64,000 nucleotides of DNA from Cyrtodaria siliqua (lineage: Eukaryota; Mollusca; Bivalvia; Adapedonta; Hiatellidae): the NCBI GenBank assembly GCA_037043455.1, contig JAWPHD010003076.1, positions 124,001-188,000 of the forward strand. The letters run 5' to 3'. A program made the translations under genes and the position numbers. Shown one piece after another: positions 1 through 10,461 of this stretch. Positions within the stretch are counted from its first letter, which is position 1; the number at the start of each line of letters is the position of its first letter. A model generated the notes under the pieces. That model was not told the DNA's origin. It worked only from the letters and a program-made list of their open reading frames with translations, and made no database searches.

Positions 1-440
1 TATTAGCACTTAAAAAATAACGTGTTATTAACGGCACTCAATTTAAGGCATATTTCAAGCATTAATAGCACTTTATATCAATAGAAAGACAGCTTTAGCA
101 GGAAAACCCACAATTAATATCAACTGCCATTCAATGAGCATGTCAATGCATTTTTTTTTAAAAGAAAACCTGCAAGGACTACATATTTATAAACATTTTA
201 CTGCGATATCAGAATGACCACCTGCAGTGTAGACAGTGGAATCTAGTCCAGTGTTATTATACCATACCATTTCTTTGAAGTTCAGATTCTTTGATGACTC
301 ATCCCATTCTAAGCAGCTGCAGTTATATAGTGACACATAGCCTTTCTGCTATACAATGACTACTTACACATGGTTCCATCATTATGGTTCCATCATGAGA
401 GGCGATCAGAAGCGACGAGCTACTTATAATGTTTAAGAAG
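1..440. other. No gene recognised at left edge
   Basis: I see only AT-rich sequence with short homopolymer runs here, with no splice-bounded coding stretch or recognisable repeat. Confidence 0.4.
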
Positions 441-455
441 AAATGCATACCTTAC

Positions 456-645
456 AATAAAGGAGTAATTTGTGATTCTGTAGCAGGAACATCAATAACT
501 GCAGCCAGAAAGATATCACGACCACCTTCTACTGTTGCCTTGCTGAGTGCATCTGCTTCAGACTGTCGACAAGACATCATGATTTTACGACCGAGAGCTG
601 TGGAAGAGACACATATTGAGCATGTTTCAGTCATCGACCCTATTT
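456..645 (-). CDS. Possible internal exon of an unidentified gene
   Basis: On the minus strand an open stretch of about 63 codons is bounded by a plausible acceptor (pyrimidine-rich, ending TTTCCAG, just above 645) and a donor GTAAGG just below 456. The reading has protein-like composition, with segments such as CSICVSSTALGRKIMMSCRQ and GRDIFLAAVIDVPATESQ. I do not recognise the family. The plus strand is also open over 429-701, so strand and coding status are uncertain. No neighbouring exon could be joined to it. It could instead be a fragment of a mobile element. Confidence 0.25.
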
Positions 646-1050
646 CTGGAAACAGGATCGTAAACAATCAAAAGATGATGGATGCAATTAATTCAAGATG
701 AAAGCTCATAAAATAAAGCGCCGTGGTACAAGGGAATGGAAACACAGATTGTACAGTCAGCAGAAAAACAGACGACAAGCTGACTATGTGAGCAGTCGAC
801 GTGACCACGCATACACTAAAGCATGAGAAACTAGTTCATCAGCAGAATTTGAAGAAACATCAACATTAAAATAATGTTAAACTTACTTTTTGTGTTTGTC
901 CTTATTTTCATGATCCCCAGCTACTACAGTCTGTGGTCTTGTTTAGCTTTCTCCCCATCTCTGAAAAATATATGAGTAAAACATGTACTGTTTTTGGAAA
1001 AAAGTAAATAAACCAATAACATATCTTTAAAAAAAATCACACATAATACA
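646..1050. other. Stretch without recognised feature
   Basis: A short basic plus-strand ORF begins near 700 (about 43 codons) but has no supporting context. Otherwise nothing is seen. Confidence 0.3.
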
Positions 1051-1069
1051 CTTGAACTTGAACTTGAAC

Positions 1070-1238
1070 AAAAAGAAGAAGAAGAAGAAGAAGAAGGAGA
1101 AGAAGAAGAAGAAGAAGCAGAAGCAGAGAAGAATAAGAAGAAAGAAGAATTCTTCATCAGAAGAAGAACTTCTTCTTTTTCTTCTTGAATTCTTCTTATT
1201 ATTATTTTTCTTCTTCTTCTTCTTCTTCTTCTCCTCCT
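1070..1238. repeat. GAA/CTT inverted triplet repeat, copy 1
   Basis: A polypurine GAA-type run (about 1070-1155) is followed by its complement, a polypyrimidine CTT-type run (about 1165-1238). The two can fold into a long hairpin or form triplex DNA. The long low-complexity ORFs here on both strands (KKKK, EEEE, SSSS, FFFF) are translation of the repeat and are not genes. It is followed by a spacer that is duplicated with the second block at 1366-1524. Confidence 0.85.
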
Positions 1239-1365
1239 CAAAGTATAAAGCTTGTTCAAAGTATAAAGCTTGATTTAACAAATACAAAACCTAAACAACA
1301 CATAATAATTACATATAAATTTAAATAAACAAACACTTGTTATACAATTTTAATAAGGAATATAG

Positions 1366-1524
1366 GGGAGAAGAAGAAGAAGAAGAAGAAGAAGAAGAAG
1401 AAGAAGAACAAGAACAAGAACAAGAACAAGAAGAAAAACAAGAACAAGAATTTTTCTTGTTTTTCTTGTTTTTCTTCTTCTTCTTCTTCTTCTTCTGCTT
1501 CTTCTTCTTCTTCTTCTTCTTCAA
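1366..1524. repeat. GAA/CTT inverted triplet repeat, copy 2
   Basis: This has the same architecture as the block at 1070-1238: GAA and GAACAA runs followed by CTT runs. The segment after each block (from about 1239 and from about 1525) is the same sequence of about 110 bp, sharing words such as CAAAGTATAAAGCTTGATTT and TAAATAAACAAACACTTGTT. The hairpin plus spacer is therefore a tandem duplication with a period of roughly 280 bp. Confidence 0.8.
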
Positions 1525-1649
1525 AGTATAAAGCTTGATTTAACAAATATATGACATAAAAAACACATAATAATTACATATAAATTTAAATAAACAAACA
1601 CTTGTTATAAAAATTTAATAAGAAAAATAAGGGGGAAAAGAAGAAAAAG

Positions 1650-3510
1650 AAGAAGAATAAGAAGAACATAATGAAGAAATAAAAGAAGACTCGCAATGAG
1701 ACAATACATTACAAGACAATTACAGCGCAACATAATTGTGAATCCTTAGATGCAGAAGACAACCAGAGTATTTTCCTTGTCCATCGCATGTCCCTCGGCT
1801 GACTCAGTTGGAGTGCTGGTTGTTAATATATTGGGGCTCCAGTGATAGATGATCAGCATTAATGCACAATTTATTATGACACAAATGACTGACCGACTGA
1901 CCTCTATGCCCCTAATACTTTTCGCCACAACTTCAAATGTGTGGCAAGTCTGTTCGCAGAGAAGGCAGCTTTATTCCTCTTGATGTCTGGGCCGAGCCAA
2001 TGTGCTTTTCCATAGCCGTTCCTTGTCTGAGTGTTTGTCCAGAGGTGACGTTCACCATTTTCACCCAGAACGCTGTTTTTTCTGCAGTTCTCCTCGATAT
2101 ATTTTTGTTTTGCTCCATCTTAATTTTAAGAATCCCCGGTGTGGCAATACGTACATTGACACATATGTAACACAGACATGCAATACATACGTGTAGCATT
2201 TAGACTCCTTGTGAGGGACATAAAACAGATAAAATGATGACATTTTGAAGACAGCAAACAGCCAGCAAAAGTACACAAACACTACCTACACATGTCACAA
2301 GCATCATATAAGTCTTATTCAGTGTTTATATTTAACGTCTAAGCTAATACAGTCACTTACCTTGATCCGGTGTTGGAACCTGCATAAAGGACCTAGACCA
2401 CCATTATTTTTACATAGGGTTGTTAATAAATACCTACCCGAAAATATCTAATCCTGACTATGCTGGCCATATAACACACACAATGTAGTATCAGTCATGC
2501 CCAGTGCAACACAAAAATGGACCTTAGATGATTCACTGGCCTGCTTTTTTCCCCAAAATATTTTCCAAACTGAAAGTAAACACATTCTTTTTGAGTTCTG
2601 AGGTCAAAATGACCAAAGTACACTTCAAACTGTGCTTCACAAAAAGTAGTGGAGCATGTCCAGCTTACCTTCAATTGTCATGCGGTTTTCGCTAGAAGCA
2701 AGTTAAATGTTTCAGAAATAAAGAAAAACATTCAATACATACCATCCCTGTGTCTTTCACTCCCATGCTTCACAGTAACTTACTAATTATTTTACCTGAG
2801 GGAACTTTTGCGTTCCACCAGATTGGGCCCATGGTACCCGGTCTAGCTCCATATAGGAAAAAAGAAATGTCAGTGGGTTTGTCACTGATCCCTAGTCCGA
2901 ACCTAAGGTTATTTTATTGATTTAAAATACATGCATTACGTCATTACTTCTATGATTTTAATAGTACTCATACTTATCATGGATGTCCCCAAATACGAGC
3001 TTGTTCATCTCGTAATGGTCCATGTGCGATATTAAAAACTGATTCTGAACTTTTCGTCAGTAGTGAATGGCAATTTTCCCGTACTGATATATGCGTTATT
3101 TGCCAGTAATTTCCAGTTGTTGTAGTATCAACAATAGAGTGCCTAAGGAGGTTGATAATGATGATTAAGTGCAAGAAAGATAAATATTCAGACGCGGAAT
3201 AGTATTTTCTATTTAGGTACATTGGATGCGTGTTGCGCATTTAGTCTACTTAAAAGAGAGGTTTATTAAAAAAATAAACGCGACATGTTTTCAGTATAAA
3301 GTTACAAGTTGATTTAAATATCTCCTTTAAATGCTTATGCATGGGTAGTAAATATAACTCTCAAGTACTTGAATGGATGAACATAAATACTTACAGCATA
3401 TTACTTTCAAATCTTTATCTAGTCAAGCAACAAATACTCGATAAATACGTGAAAAAATTAAAACAGGTGCATTGTTATATTCATGCGTTTTTTTAAGTCA
3501 TGTTTGTATC
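1650..3510. other. Unassigned region
   Basis: No splice-bounded coding sequence or clear repeat is recognised. Short ORFs on both strands overlap one another and look like chance. Confidence 0.3.
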
Positions 3511-3520
3511 TATTTTACAT

Positions 3521-3998
3521 GATCCATACAAACTCACTGATGACTTTTAGTTTTGTTGACAACTTATATTGATTGAGATGGATCCATACAAACATACTGA
3601 TGTTGTATAGTTTTGTTGACAACTTATATTGATTGAGATGGATCCATACAAACGTACTGATGTTGTATAGTTTTGTTGACAACTTATATTGATTGAGATG
3701 GATCCATACAAACGTACTGATGACGTATAGTTTTGTTGACAACTTATATTGATTGAGATGGATTCACACAAACGTACTGATGTTGTATAGTTTTGTTGAC
3801 AACTTATATTGATTTAGATGGATCCATACAAACGTACTGTGATGACGTATGGTTTTGTTGACAACTTATATTGATTGATATGGATCCATACAAACGTACT
3901 GATCATGTATAGTTTTGTTGACAACTTATATTGATTGAGATGGATCCATACAAACGTACTGTGATGTATAGTTTTGTTGACAACTTATTTTGATTGAG
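3521..3998. repeat. 60-bp minisatellite, about 8 copies
   Basis: Eight head-to-tail copies of about 60 bp (61-62 in two) begin GATCCATACAAACGTACTGA and contain TTTTGTTGACAACTTATATT. Because 60 is a multiple of three, minus-strand frames stay open and give repetitive ORFs at 3515-3771; I treat these as shadows. The array abuts the 3' side of the decayed LINE to its right, so it may be an amplified LINE 3' UTR. Confidence 0.9.
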
Positions 3999-4029
3999 TT
4001 AATAGCTCAAGTGTTCAATTCGTATTCAG

Positions 4030-4985
4030 AGTTTTTAACTTATCTGGTAAGCTGTTCCATATAATATTTCCTGAATATGCAACACCTTTTTTTGTAAAAT
4101 TCTTTGTTTGGCCTTGGTGGAATAAAAGTATATGTTGATGTTGATCTTAGCACTGGCACATTATCATTTGCCATTCTATGTTTAAACATTTCATTAACAT
4201 ATTGAGGTATTTCTGATTTGGTCACTTTATACATAAATTTTGCTTTTCTTAGATATAGTCTTTCGAAGACTGTTAATATTTTCAATATGTTTGCATGGTT
4301 TCTAATACATCTATTTCATTATAGTCCATTATTATTTTACATGTGCGTTTTTGAAGACGAACAATTATATTAAGATTCATTTGAAATGTGCCTCCCCAAA
4401 TTGTATTACAGTAGTCTATGTGGGGTTGAATGTATATTTTGTAAAACTGAGTTCTATGCTCGGTAGATAGATATTCTTTAATTCTAGATAGAAGCCCTAT
4501 ATTTGATGTAATTGTTTTTGCATATTTTATCTATGTGGATTGACCAAGTCAAGTTATTGTCTACAAAAACTCCAAGAATTTTGTCATTTGTATTTAAATT
4601 ATCACAGTTTAAATTATGTTAGCTTTTCAAAAGTCAAACTGGCTCTTTTTTGATGGGTAGTTATTAACATTACTTTAGTCGATGTGGTATTTATAAGCAT
4701 GCCATTACATTTGCACCAGTTTGATAAACTATCTAGAGCTGTTTGTAAATTACTTTCAATTTGTTGGCGAGAATCTCCAATGTCATATAGGGCAGTGTCA
4801 TATACAGGTCTGTGTTTACCAAGTCAGTATAGAGTGGTAAATCATTAATAAACATTAAGAATAGCAGAGGACCCAAAATTCAGCCCTGTGACACACCATT
4901 TGCTATACAACTTTCCTCAGAAGTAATGTTGTTAACAGATACCTTTTGCTTTCTATTGAGATACATGGATTGAAAGTCAACTGTG
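4030..4985 (-). mobile_element. Decayed non-LTR retrotransposon (RT 3' half)
   Basis: Read on the minus strand, this contains broken pieces of a LINE reverse transcriptase. Near 4860-4910 is GVSQG-stop-ILGPLLFLMFINDLP, which is the conserved RT block with an in-frame stop. Near 4640-4800 is a thumb region reading DTALYDIGDSRQQIESNLQT. Near 4040-4285 is the conserved C-terminal part (YLRKAKFMYKVTKSEIPQYV, then RSTSTYTFIPPRPNKEF). The YADD catalytic box is not intact. Several stops and frameshifts show it is dead. It is 5' truncated and resembles the Jockey/CR1 type, but the clade is not certain. Confidence 0.8.
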
Positions 4986-4989
4986 GTAA

Positions 4990-5820
4990 GCATTAAGTGA
5001 TTTCAGAAGTAAATTATTTCCAGCGGGTTTATATTGTCCCAGACCAATACCTGGTGGTTGGGGCTTGAAGATCATCGGTATCAAGGGCAGTCTACTAACG
5101 GCCTTAGGCCCGCGGTTTCGATATGTTTTAACTCCCAAAAACCACGTTTTGATCTCGCACAATATATACCGCTGATATCTTATCTGACATTGATTTTTAT
5201 GCATTTAATACACATATGTTCGATAGATTGAACATAATACAAATACATTCTTTTAATTTAAGTTGTTTATCTATTTCTCAACACCTAAGAAGAATATATA
5301 CAGCTTTATCCTCTTTTCTAACAATTTCAATTTGTTGGTTTAACGTAATGTTGCTTTAAAATAATGTAATTGTTGTTTTGGATGCTTGCTGACGTTTAAG
5401 ACATCCTAACGGTTGAATAACGTGATGTCAGAGGTATTGACAGGATTTTTAAAAACACCTTAATAAACAATCAGCATAGAGTATTTTAATAAACCATGTT
5501 AGATATGTGAACATATACCACTGCAAGAAGTCTGAAGTATTTTACTATTTCATCATTTTCAGTAAGCATTCTATTAAATTTGCTTTTATGAATGGATTGA
5601 TATAAATTGTTTGGGGATTAGCTTTGTAAATCCTTAACAATCGTAGACGGAAAGGCCAAACAACGCACTCCCAAATCGTTGTTCGTTGCATGCTGGTGTA
5701 GTCACTGGAAATTAATTTATACGTCTGCCTCCATATAGCGAATGCATGTTTGAGCATCATCATTCTTTGGAATGATGGTAGTAAGCAGTTTTAATAATGT
5801 GTTTATTAAAACATTTTGAG
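4990..5820. other. Unassigned AT-rich region
   Basis: Only short ORFs without context are present, and no repeat family was recognised with confidence. Confidence 0.3.
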
Positions 5821-5829
5821 CCCTCAATG

Positions 5830-6065
5830 GTTTATTCTCTTATTTCTCTGGCTTCTGCCAAGTCATTGAGGCGGTACTGGGGGTGTGAGAGGTGTTGCTT
5901 CTTACATTACCTATCATGAACAAACTCAAAACAACCGAGTTAGCTACTTTATTCTCTTGGTAGTGTTTGTTTCTTCAAAAGGATCTCTCTTATCAGTATT
6001 TATTATTGTCTTGTTGCTCTGGCTTCTGTCAAGTCATTGAGTACTTGCTTCGTGGTTTTCTAGGT
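5830..6065 (+). repeat. Dispersed repeat family R3 (two partial copies)
   Basis: R3 is a block of about 170 bp with words such as CTACTTTATTCTCTTGG, CTTATCAGTATTTATT and CTTCTGTCAAGTCATTGAG. Here it occurs as a partial copy at about 5840-5900 and a fuller one at about 5930-6065. Related copies lie near 26090-26170, 26685-26815, 27290-27690, 32250-32300, 44280-44335 and 49205-49265. It often sits immediately upstream of family R1. Confidence 0.6.
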
Positions 6066-6099
6066 TTTTTCCTTTTTTATATTCATAAATACTTGATCA

Positions 6100-6320
6100 T
6101 CCTTGTGTTAAACTTGTATTGCTTATTAATTCTGCCTTGTTATATAGGATTTCTTTTTTTTTTCTTTATTTACACCGCATCGTTTTATTGGGGTGACAAT
6201 AGAGGTAAGAGAGGTTTGTTGCACCCTAGAACCTGGTTTAAACCCCAAGCAGCGTTTGTGACCACTGACTGTCCCAAGGCGGTAGCCCTATTGTCAACCC
6301 GATTATGTTTATATTATATT
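6100..6320 (+). repeat. Dispersed repeat family R1, partial copy
   Basis: It matches the central part of R1: a GGGTGACAATAG-type word, then GTTGCACCCTAGAACC, GGTTTAAACCCC and GGTAGCCCTATTGTCAACCC. The best full copy is at about 32378-32680. The plus ORF at 5967-6362 is a translation of R3 plus R1 and is not a gene. Confidence 0.65.
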
Positions 6321-6682
6321 TCTTGCCTGTTATTTATCCCTGTAATTGTTGTTTGTTTCTGAACGTGTCCTTGATTGATTGTGGTCCTTCAATGCTAAAT
6401 GTCCTGCTCGATTTGTATATCTGTTTTCAGGATACCATGGTATATGTTCGTGTGTTTTTTTAAAAATAAACTGACATATTTCCGTATCAATAAATATATA
6501 AGGGAAACTTGGCACGCACCAGGTGTCTAATGGTTTCGTTAACTATCCACATTTTGATGGGGATGTACGTCGTGCTACATCATACGGGGTTTTGATGTTT
6601 TGCTAGTGCGTTTAACGATGTTGTTACAAGTAAACTTCTTCAGCAAGGTTTATGTTTACAAAAACTACGTAGATCGTTCTCA

Positions 6683-7300
6683 ATGTTCTATCGTGGAAAA
6701 GAAACCCTGCTGGAGAAGCACAACACCAACTTAAAACCATTTCTGCGACTAGGAATATCGCAAACCGTATTCTATGGAGATGTGGTCTATAAAGAAAAAT
6801 ACAAATATCGGACAGGGAAAGCAGCATTCAAGGACGACAGTCAACGAAAAAACACAAAATCAAACGCGCAAACAGACAAACGAGAAGGCAAAAGTAATAA
6901 AAAATGCAAACGACATCACAAACACAAAAGGGTTGACAATAGGGCTACCGCCTTGGAGCGGTCAGTGGCAACAAAGACCACTGGGGGTTTAAACCGGTTC
7001 TAGGGTGCACCAAACCTCACACTTACCCTACTGTCGTCCCACTAACCAGGACAGTGTAAATAAAGAAATACCCGCCATGATCTAGTAAAGGGGCCTGGCG
7101 GATTTCCTGACCCCTTTACAAAATTAATCAGGAAATTTGTCAAAAAAGGATACGACCCTTTTTTATTAAAATGCACTTTATGCTTGATGATTGCCCCTCT
7201 GCAGTCAGTGATTACGCTTCACTTTTGTCGTTTCCTAATGTCTCTGTATGGGGACTTTATTGTTAGAGATTACCTTTTGATAGGATGCACGTTTACATAT
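6683..7300 (+). pseudogene. Remnant of a conserved mobile-element ORF (LKPFLRLGIS..FYGD..YK)
   Basis: The plus-strand frame reads LEKHNTNLKPFLRLGISQT then VFYGDVVYK, closely matching a frame at 60818-61003 (NLKLFLKLGISQHVFYGDVI). After YK the sequence is broken by an R1 repeat (about 6795-7086). It then resumes with sequence equivalent to 60935-61280: TTACAAAATTAATCAGG, then GGATACGACCC and TTTATGCTTG. I infer an old transposable-element coding region, since it occurs more than once in degraded form. I cannot name the family with certainty. Confidence 0.5.
6795..7086 (-). mobile_element. R1 repeat inserted in the ORF remnant
   Basis: An R1 copy of about 290 bp in minus orientation runs from GAAAAATACAAATATCGGAC to CCGCCATGATCTAG. 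It contains GGTTTAAACC-type and TGCACCAAACCTCAC words. The homologous locus at 60910-60940 lacks it, so this is a filled site versus an empty site and the R1 ends can be placed to within a few bases. No coding capacity is seen; R1 behaves as a short non-autonomous element. Confidence 0.65.
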
Positions 7301-7305
7301 ACTCT

Positions 7306-7918
7306 TTTATATGGCACAGTGGCGTTGCTTGTACACTGATGCGGCAGTATAACGTCTCCCCGCGCTTGCAATCAGGACTGTTATTATTCGGTCTTTGGAG
7401 ATCGCTGAGCCCGATATTTATATTTAGTTATCGTTGGTACATTTTCAATTGCTTTTGTTTTCCTACTTAATTTTCGATTCGGTGATTCCAATACTCCGAC
7501 CGATAAAAGGCGCTGGGTATTGTTTAACCACTCATAGGATATGTTGTCTGCTTTTTAATTTAGTCTTTTGGCTGTTACTTCTGTTATGCAGGCTTCATAA
7601 CCGCTGCTCCCAACTAAATTCCATTTTGTTTATTTCGCTCTTCGGGGCATAGTATTTTGTTAGATACAGGGACCATACGCCGCTAGACATGGGGTAGTAA
7701 ACTACCTATGTCCACCGCCATATGCATGCCATCTTCGGGATGGTTAAAATTATGTACTATTGATTTTATGAATATTGAGTTCTGCTCAACCCGGCGCTAG
7801 AGGGCGTGAGCGGTAGCTAGCATATTTCACTACCGTTCATGAACAATCAAACCGAGACTGCAATATTTTGTATGTGTCATGTTCGGCCGTTTCCAAAGGT
7901 CCATTACCATACTGTTTT
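7306..7918 (+). mobile_element. Dispersed repeat family R2, about 610 bp, nested copy
   Basis: It contains GCGGCAGTATAACGTCTCCC, GGTCTTTGGAGATCGCTGAG, a CATACCATCTTCGGGATGG-like stretch, CTCAACCCGGCGCTAGAGGG and the closing AACCGAGACTGCAATATTT and CGTGTTCGGCCGTTTCC words. The flanks (7260-7305 and 7920-8190) are contiguous in the homologous sequence at about 61260-61530. R2 is therefore an insertion in the older element. Other copies lie at 19310-19760 (minus), 40480-40870 and 58960-59745. No transposase is visible. Confidence 0.6.
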
Positions 7919-8187
7919 ATATACACTCCCTTGTCAATTTGAGCGATGAAGACAGGATAATAGCGAGGTTATTTACGCATAAAATCAATTTGATATAACC
8001 AGTATGCGTTATTGCCTACTGACCGTTCCAAGTCGGTAACCCTTTCTTCACCTCACCACTCGTTGTGTTGTGTATTGTCCTTTTCATTGTATATTGTGTA
8101 TGCTCGTTGTCTGTGGTCCAGGGCAGAAGTACGCTATTGTTGCGATTTGGGTGCTGCATTTCTATAGGATAATTTTTCTCATTTTTA
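7919..8187 (+). repeat. Continuation of the older element after the R2 insertion
   Basis: It matches 61340-61530: GACAGGATAATAGCGAGG versus AACAGGATAATAGCGAGG, ATAAAATCAATTT, TATTGCCTAC, CTCACCACTC and TGTGTATTGTCCTTTT. It carries no coding sequence of its own. Confidence 0.6.
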
Positions 8188-9080
8188 GCTCTACTGGCCG
8201 AAGGCCAGCCGAGGTTATGGGATGCCGAGCTGTCCGTCGTCCGTCCGTCCGTCCGTCGTCCGTCGTTAACTTTTGTCTCGTTAAGACGATAGAGCCTTCA
8301 TTTTTCATCTGAATTTTACGAAACTTTACCAGATTGTTAATGTCAATGAAAGCTCGGACAAGTTCGAAAATCAGCCAAATCGGACCAGTATCAGCGGAGT
8401 TATGACCCTTGATTTAGTTAAAAATGCTATATTTTGCCTCGTTAAGACGATAGGGCCTTCATTTTTCAGTTGATCTTTACCAAGCTTTACCAGATTGTTA
8501 AGGTCAATAAGAGCTCGAATAAGTTCGAAAAACAATCAGATTAGACAAGTAACAGCGGAGTTATGGCCCTTGATTTAGTTAAAAATGCTACATTTTGCCT
8601 CGTTAGACGATAGGGCCTTCAGTTTTCATCCGATCTTTACCAATCTTTATCAGATCGTTAATGTCAATAAAAGCTCGAACAAGTTCGAAAAACAGCAAGA
8701 TCGAACCAGTAACAGCGTAGTTATAGCCATTGGTTTTATTAAAAATGCTATATTTTGCCTATTTAGGCGATAGAGCCTTCATTTTTCATCTGATATTTAC
8801 CAAACTTTATCAGATTTTTCTTTTATTCTTTTATTCTTTTATTCTTTTTTCCTTTTTTCCTTTTTTTTTTTCCTTTTTTTTTTGATGTTTTTTTTTTATA
8901 TGTTTTTTTTTTTTTTTTTTTATTATCTCTACTGGCGGCCCAGTTCGAAAACCAGCCAGATCGGACCAGTAACGGCGGAGTTATGGCTCTTGATTTAGTT
9001 TAAAATGCTATATTTTGCGTCTTTAAGACGATAGTCACTCGCTTCATTGATGTTATAAGAGCCATATTAGCCAGTAGAGC
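8188..9080 (+). mobile_element. Non-autonomous element with perfect 11-bp ends and internal tandem repeats
   Basis: The ends are GCTCTACTGGC (8188-8198) and its exact reverse complement GCCAGTAGAGC (9070-9080). Inside are about four diverged copies of a unit of about 160 bp starting near 8276, 8436, 8597 and 8757, each with CGTTAAGACGATAG, CTTTACCAGATTGTTAA, AGTTCGAAAA, AGCGGAGTTATG and TTAAAAATGCTATATTTTGC words. The fourth copy is interrupted by a T-rich stretch (about 8817-8930) and resumes at 8940. It starts with a GTCC run (CCGTCCGTCCGTCC). This layout resembles repeat-cored MITE/Helitron-like elements known from bivalves. The two ORFs here (8070-8312, 8585-8773) are shadows. Confidence 0.65.
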
Positions 9081-9084
9081 GTCC

Positions 9085-10030
9085 ACAGGCCCTCTTGGGC
9101 CTCTTGTTTATATAGAGTTGCTTTGTAACAAAATCTGCAGAAACTATTTTGTTGTGGGTCAATGATATTACATAATATTATTTGCATGAAGCCTCTATTG
9201 GCACGGATAATCAAAAATATCAAGTTGATTCAAATAAACAAATAAATGTACTTCTGTAAAACATGTAAAACAATGGCTCTTCCAATTCATCCCATAACTG
9301 TATAAAAAGATAAGTCAGGGAACAGCAAAACACTACTTGGCTAGTTAAAGTTATTTTATTCATTGATAGTGACCTGGAAGTTATTTTATTCATTAATAAT
9401 GAAGTTGACCTGGATATTCAAGCTTCTATTAAGGCCTTTGCGGTCGTAATTATTGGTCACGTTCAGGATGTCAAATAAGTAATACTAGCTTGTAATTTGA
9501 TACAGAAACCAGATGAAATATCTTGTCCTCAGTCGTTATAGAAATAATATGGTCCTAAATCGAGGGTCCTGTGCTTGGAAAACCATCGCATGTTTTTAAA
9601 TAATTATAAAACTAAAATACGCCCGTGCCTAATTAATCATGTGTGAACATAAAACAGACTTGTTGGCAAACTGTCATGTTTTATTTTATGATAAGCAATG
9701 AAATACTGTGTTTTATCAGTGAAATAAAAGTGTTATTCCACACTGTGGAATATAGAGTTTTATTTCCACAGTAGCTGCCTGGACTACTTTTTGAATGTTC
9801 AACCAACACAAATGTATGCACAGTAACACGGATCACAAGATATTCCTACTGTTATACTGTTAAATCCACTGTTTATTTAATTACCTTTTTTCTGTGACGT
9901 TAATGGTTTCAAAAAAGGTGACGTCATGTAACGTTTCGTTATGTCATCGTGACTAGGAAAGAAGCGTGTGAAACGGTTTAGTTATTGAAATTGCTTAAAT
10001 AATTGTTTGTGAAATCATAAAATAAAAAGA
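9085..10030. other. Unassigned AT-rich region
   Basis: No gene is seen. A small imperfect hairpin lies around 9727-9772 (GTTATTCCACACTGTGG then TTTTATTTCCACAG). Confidence 0.3.
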
Positions 10031-10033
10031 AAA

Positions 10034-10181
10034 TTTGTTGTTTTGTCGTGAATAACATATTTGATTTCATCTCGAAGTGAGACAACTTTTATATTTTCAC
10101 TCATGCTTCGCATTCGTGAAAATATAAAGTTTTCTCACTTCTCGATGAAATAAAATATGTTATTCACTCCAAAACAACAAA
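10034..10181. mobile_element. Hairpin MITE, about 148 bp
   Basis: The left arm (TTTGTTGTTTTGTCGTGAAT, then ATTTCATCTCGAAGTGAGA) and right arm (TCTCACTTCTCGATGAAAT, then TTATTCACTCCAAAACAAC) are inverted copies around a short centre CATGCTTCGCATTCGTG. Related sequence occurs near 21185-21236 and 21550-21610. Confidence 0.7.
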
Positions 10182-10286
10182 TATCCTCTATATTCCTGTA
10201 TATTCAGGGGTGCTATTTAGCGGTTTGTTTTAATTTATTTTTGATATAAAGACTTAACTACAAATTGTTATATTTATGGACATGGT

Positions 10287-10288
10287 AC

Positions 10289-10333
<45 letters not shown>
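10287..10333. repeat. (ATT)n microsatellite
   Basis: About 15 consecutive ATT triplets. Confidence 0.95.
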
Positions 10334-10461
10334 GTCTAGAAGCATACTTGTTTTTAAATTATGTTATATCTGGCCACGACTATGAAAGTGAAAGTATCTT
10401 ATTGTTTTAGTTGTGCATATTTCCGGTGATATGATGTTATTAAGTAAGTGATTTCATAATG

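Noticed and set aside
924..1546. Low-complexity ORFs rich in K, E, S or F
   Set aside because: They are produced by the GAA/CTT runs on either strand.
3515..3771. Repetitive minus-strand ORFs of 74-75 codons
   Set aside because: The 60-bp minisatellite preserves any frame; there is no start context, splice site or domain.
5967..6362. 131-codon plus ORF with hydrophobic stretches
   Set aside because: It is a translation across R3 and R1 repeats; other copies of these repeats do not keep the frame.
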